DNA of 64,000 bases, taken from Microbulbifer hydrolyticus. Lineage in GTDB: Bacteria > Pseudomonadota > Gammaproteobacteria > Pseudomonadales > Cellvibrionaceae. Shown piece by piece: positions 62,817 through 64,000 of this stretch. The stretch lies in the NCBI RefSeq assembly GCF_009931115.1, contig NZ_CP047491.1:2803501-2867500 (forward strand). Reading direction: 5' to 3'. Position 1 is the first letter of the stretch. The number at the start of each line of letters is the position of its first letter. Both the position numbers and the translations under genes were made by a program. The notes under the pieces were generated by a model. It worked only from the letters and a program-made list of their open reading frames with translations, did not search any database and was not told the origin of the DNA.

Positions 62817-63146
62817 ATGGAATTCCTGATCACCCTCATCATCATTCTGGCGGTACTGGTAGTCCCGCTCAAAATGGCGGCAGCCATGATGGGCGCGCGC
62901 AATACCGGAGTGTTCGCCTGCCTGTTTGCCCTGTTGCTGGCGGTCATTATCCAGCACTTTGTCGGGCGCCTGATTCCCGGCGTCACCGAAGAGTGGGGGC
63001 TACTGATCACCATACCGCTGGCGGCCATTGCCTATATGCTGGTACTGGGAACCGGCTACCTCAAAGCGATCGTGATCGCTCTGGTACAGGGCCTTTTGAC
63101 CATAGGTCTTACGCTATTGCTGGGCGGCGTCATCGCCAACCTATAG
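62817..63146 (+). CDS. small polytopic membrane protein, unknown
   Basis: The 109-residue product has four hydrophobic segments (about 3-18, 30-48, 62-77 and 82-105), almost no soluble part, and no recognised family. AAGGAG before the ATG is a good ribosome site. Confidence 0.75.
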   Translation: MEFLITLIIILAVLVVPLKMAAAMMGARNTGVFACLFALLLAVIIQHFVGRLIPGVTEEWGLLITIPLAAIAYMLVLGTGYLKAIVIALVQGLLTIGLTLLLGGVIANL

Positions 63147-63196
63147 CGCAGCACTTAACCAACACCTTGCTACAAGCGCGGCAATTGCGGCCCGCG

Positions 63197-64000
63197 CTAG
63201 GCGATGGCAACTGCCAGTGGCTCTTCCGCCGCCAGCTGACCTGAACGCCGACAGTAGAAGTAGTACTGATTGCGCCCGTGGTTCTTGGCCATGTAGAGCG
63301 CGGTATCGGCGTTTTCGATCAGACTTTCAGGGTTGGCAGGGTAGTCCCTTTCCACCGTGGTGCCACCGATACTGACGGTAATCTGCTCCAGCCTGTCCGG
63401 CCTGCCCGCATGGGGAATGGCGCTCTCACGGATCGCCGCCTGTAATCGCTCAACCGTTGCGGCCAGCTGGGTTTTATCGGTATTCGGCAGCAACAGTGCG
63501 AACTCCTCGCCGCCGTAACGCGCCAGCAACTCCCCGCTGCGCCGGACACATCCGGCAATCGCATCGCTCACCAGGCGTAGGCAGTGATCGCCGGAAACAT
63601 GGCCATAGTGGTCGTTGTAGGCTTTGAAGTGGTCGATATCCAGCAACAGTAGAGACAGCGGCTGCTCGTTGCGCAGCGCCCGATCCAGTTCTTTTTGCAG
63701 GGTTTCATCAAAGTGCCGGCGATTTGCCAGGCCGGTCAGGCCGTCCTTTTCAGAGAGCTCCCTCAAACGGAGATTGAGCTCGATGGACTGAACGATGGAC
63801 CTGTAAACCGGTGCTGCGGCCAACAGGATTACCACGCCATATAAGAACAATGCCGCAGCGAGGATTTGCATACGCTCACTGCCATCCATTAACAGCAATA
63901 CGGTGCCAGGCACCACGACCGGAGCAAAAAACGATAGCAATGTCTTTGGGTGTGCAGCGTATCCCACCACCGCGCAGGCACTCAGCCCCATAACCCACAG
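63197..64000 (-). CDS. diguanylate cyclase, membrane-bound (5' end outside window)
   Basis: The frame is open to the right edge, so the true start is probably beyond 64000. The visible part has three hydrophobic segments (to about residue 70) and a GGDEF domain with DGLTGLANRRHFDETL, LLLLDIDHFKAYNDHYGH and the active-site motif GGEEF in RYGGEEFALLLP. The inhibitory I-site RxxD five residues before it reads RSGE, so product inhibition may be lost. It should make c-di-GMP from GTP. Confidence 0.92.
   Translation of the reverse strand: MWVMGLSACAVVGYAAHPKTLLSFFAPVVVPGTVLLLMDGSERMQILAAALFLYGVVILLAAAPVYRSIVQSIELNLRLRELSEKDGLTGLANRRHFDETLQKELDRALRNEQPLSLLLLDIDHFKAYNDHYGHVSGDHCLRLVSDAIAGCVRRSGELLARYGGEEFALLLPNTDKTQLAATVERLQAAIRESAIPHAGRPDRLEQITVSIGGTTVERDYPANPESLIENADTALYMAKNHGRNQYYFYCRRSGQLAAEEPLAVAIA

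Overview
The window reads as chromosomal DNA of a marine gammaproteobacterium, most likely a Microbulbifer-like member of the Cellvibrionales. This is inferred from GC-rich core genes, a NrdA with two ATP-cone domains, TonB receptors, sulfatase and esterases, and the order peroxiredoxin, bfd, bfr, grxD, argD, argF, which resembles the Pseudomonas arrangement. No tRNA, rRNA, CRISPR array, phage module or integrase was seen.

Region 1 (1-17.7 kb) is housekeeping: two tandem DUF4389 membrane proteins, gpsA, htpG, a serine hydrolase, a 2-Cys peroxiredoxin, the iron-storage pair bfd/bfr around a DUF2254 membrane protein, the CGFS glutaredoxin grxD, argD-argF, and nrdA-nrdB behind a long regulatory region with candidate NrdR and DnaA boxes.

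Region 2 (17.7-22.9 kb) is the most unusual part: an array of ten AT-rich gene cassettes separated by nine attC-like sites (six of them exactly 144 bp), all in one orientation and with no integron integrase in view (a CALIN-type cluster). Every cassette product carries a signal peptide, a lipobox or transmembrane segments. Two cassette genes are broken by an apparent loss of one A in an A-tract. A block of TAGACAC inverted repeats sits just before the first cassette.

Region 3 (22.9-38.7 kb) is accessory DNA: a NYN-LOTUS protein, a membrane-anchored HEAT-repeat protein, a truncated pseudogene and a small K+ channel between two 65-bp terminal-inverted-repeat elements, an amidohydrolase / M24 peptidase / lipoprotein block, a sulfatase flanked by two remnants of the same DUF3471 tail, an acetyltransferase, a rhodanese divergent from a GlxA/FtrA-type regulator, an AHH nuclease with an Imm11-like partner, and an NlpC/P60 lipoprotein. 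A repeat family with the core GGGTCAGA(G/T)..AA..TTTTGAC recurs at the edges of these modules, and fragments of two neighbouring genes (NYN, NlpC/P60) occur as displaced pieces.

Region 4 (38.7-49 kb) holds mixed single genes: a tautomerase divergent from an HxlR-SCP2 regulator followed by a mini-ORF with an Excalibur motif, a second acetyltransferase, an erythromycin-esterase-like protein, a membrane zinc peptidase, two GFA proteins, a Gfo/Idh/MocA oxidoreductase, a SOUL protein, pilU and a PHB-depolymerase-like esterase.

Region 5 (48.7-60.2 kb) looks like one catabolic regulon for an ester-type compound: TetR regulator, acyl-CoA synthetase overlapping a carboxylesterase, TonB receptor, second carboxylesterase, Tat-exported M28-like protein and MFS transporter. 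A 20-bp operator-like sequence recurs upstream of the TonB gene, the second esterase (and divergent M28-like gene) and the transporter. The window closes with a CPA1 antiporter, a DUF2750 protein, a small membrane protein and a truncated diguanylate cyclase.
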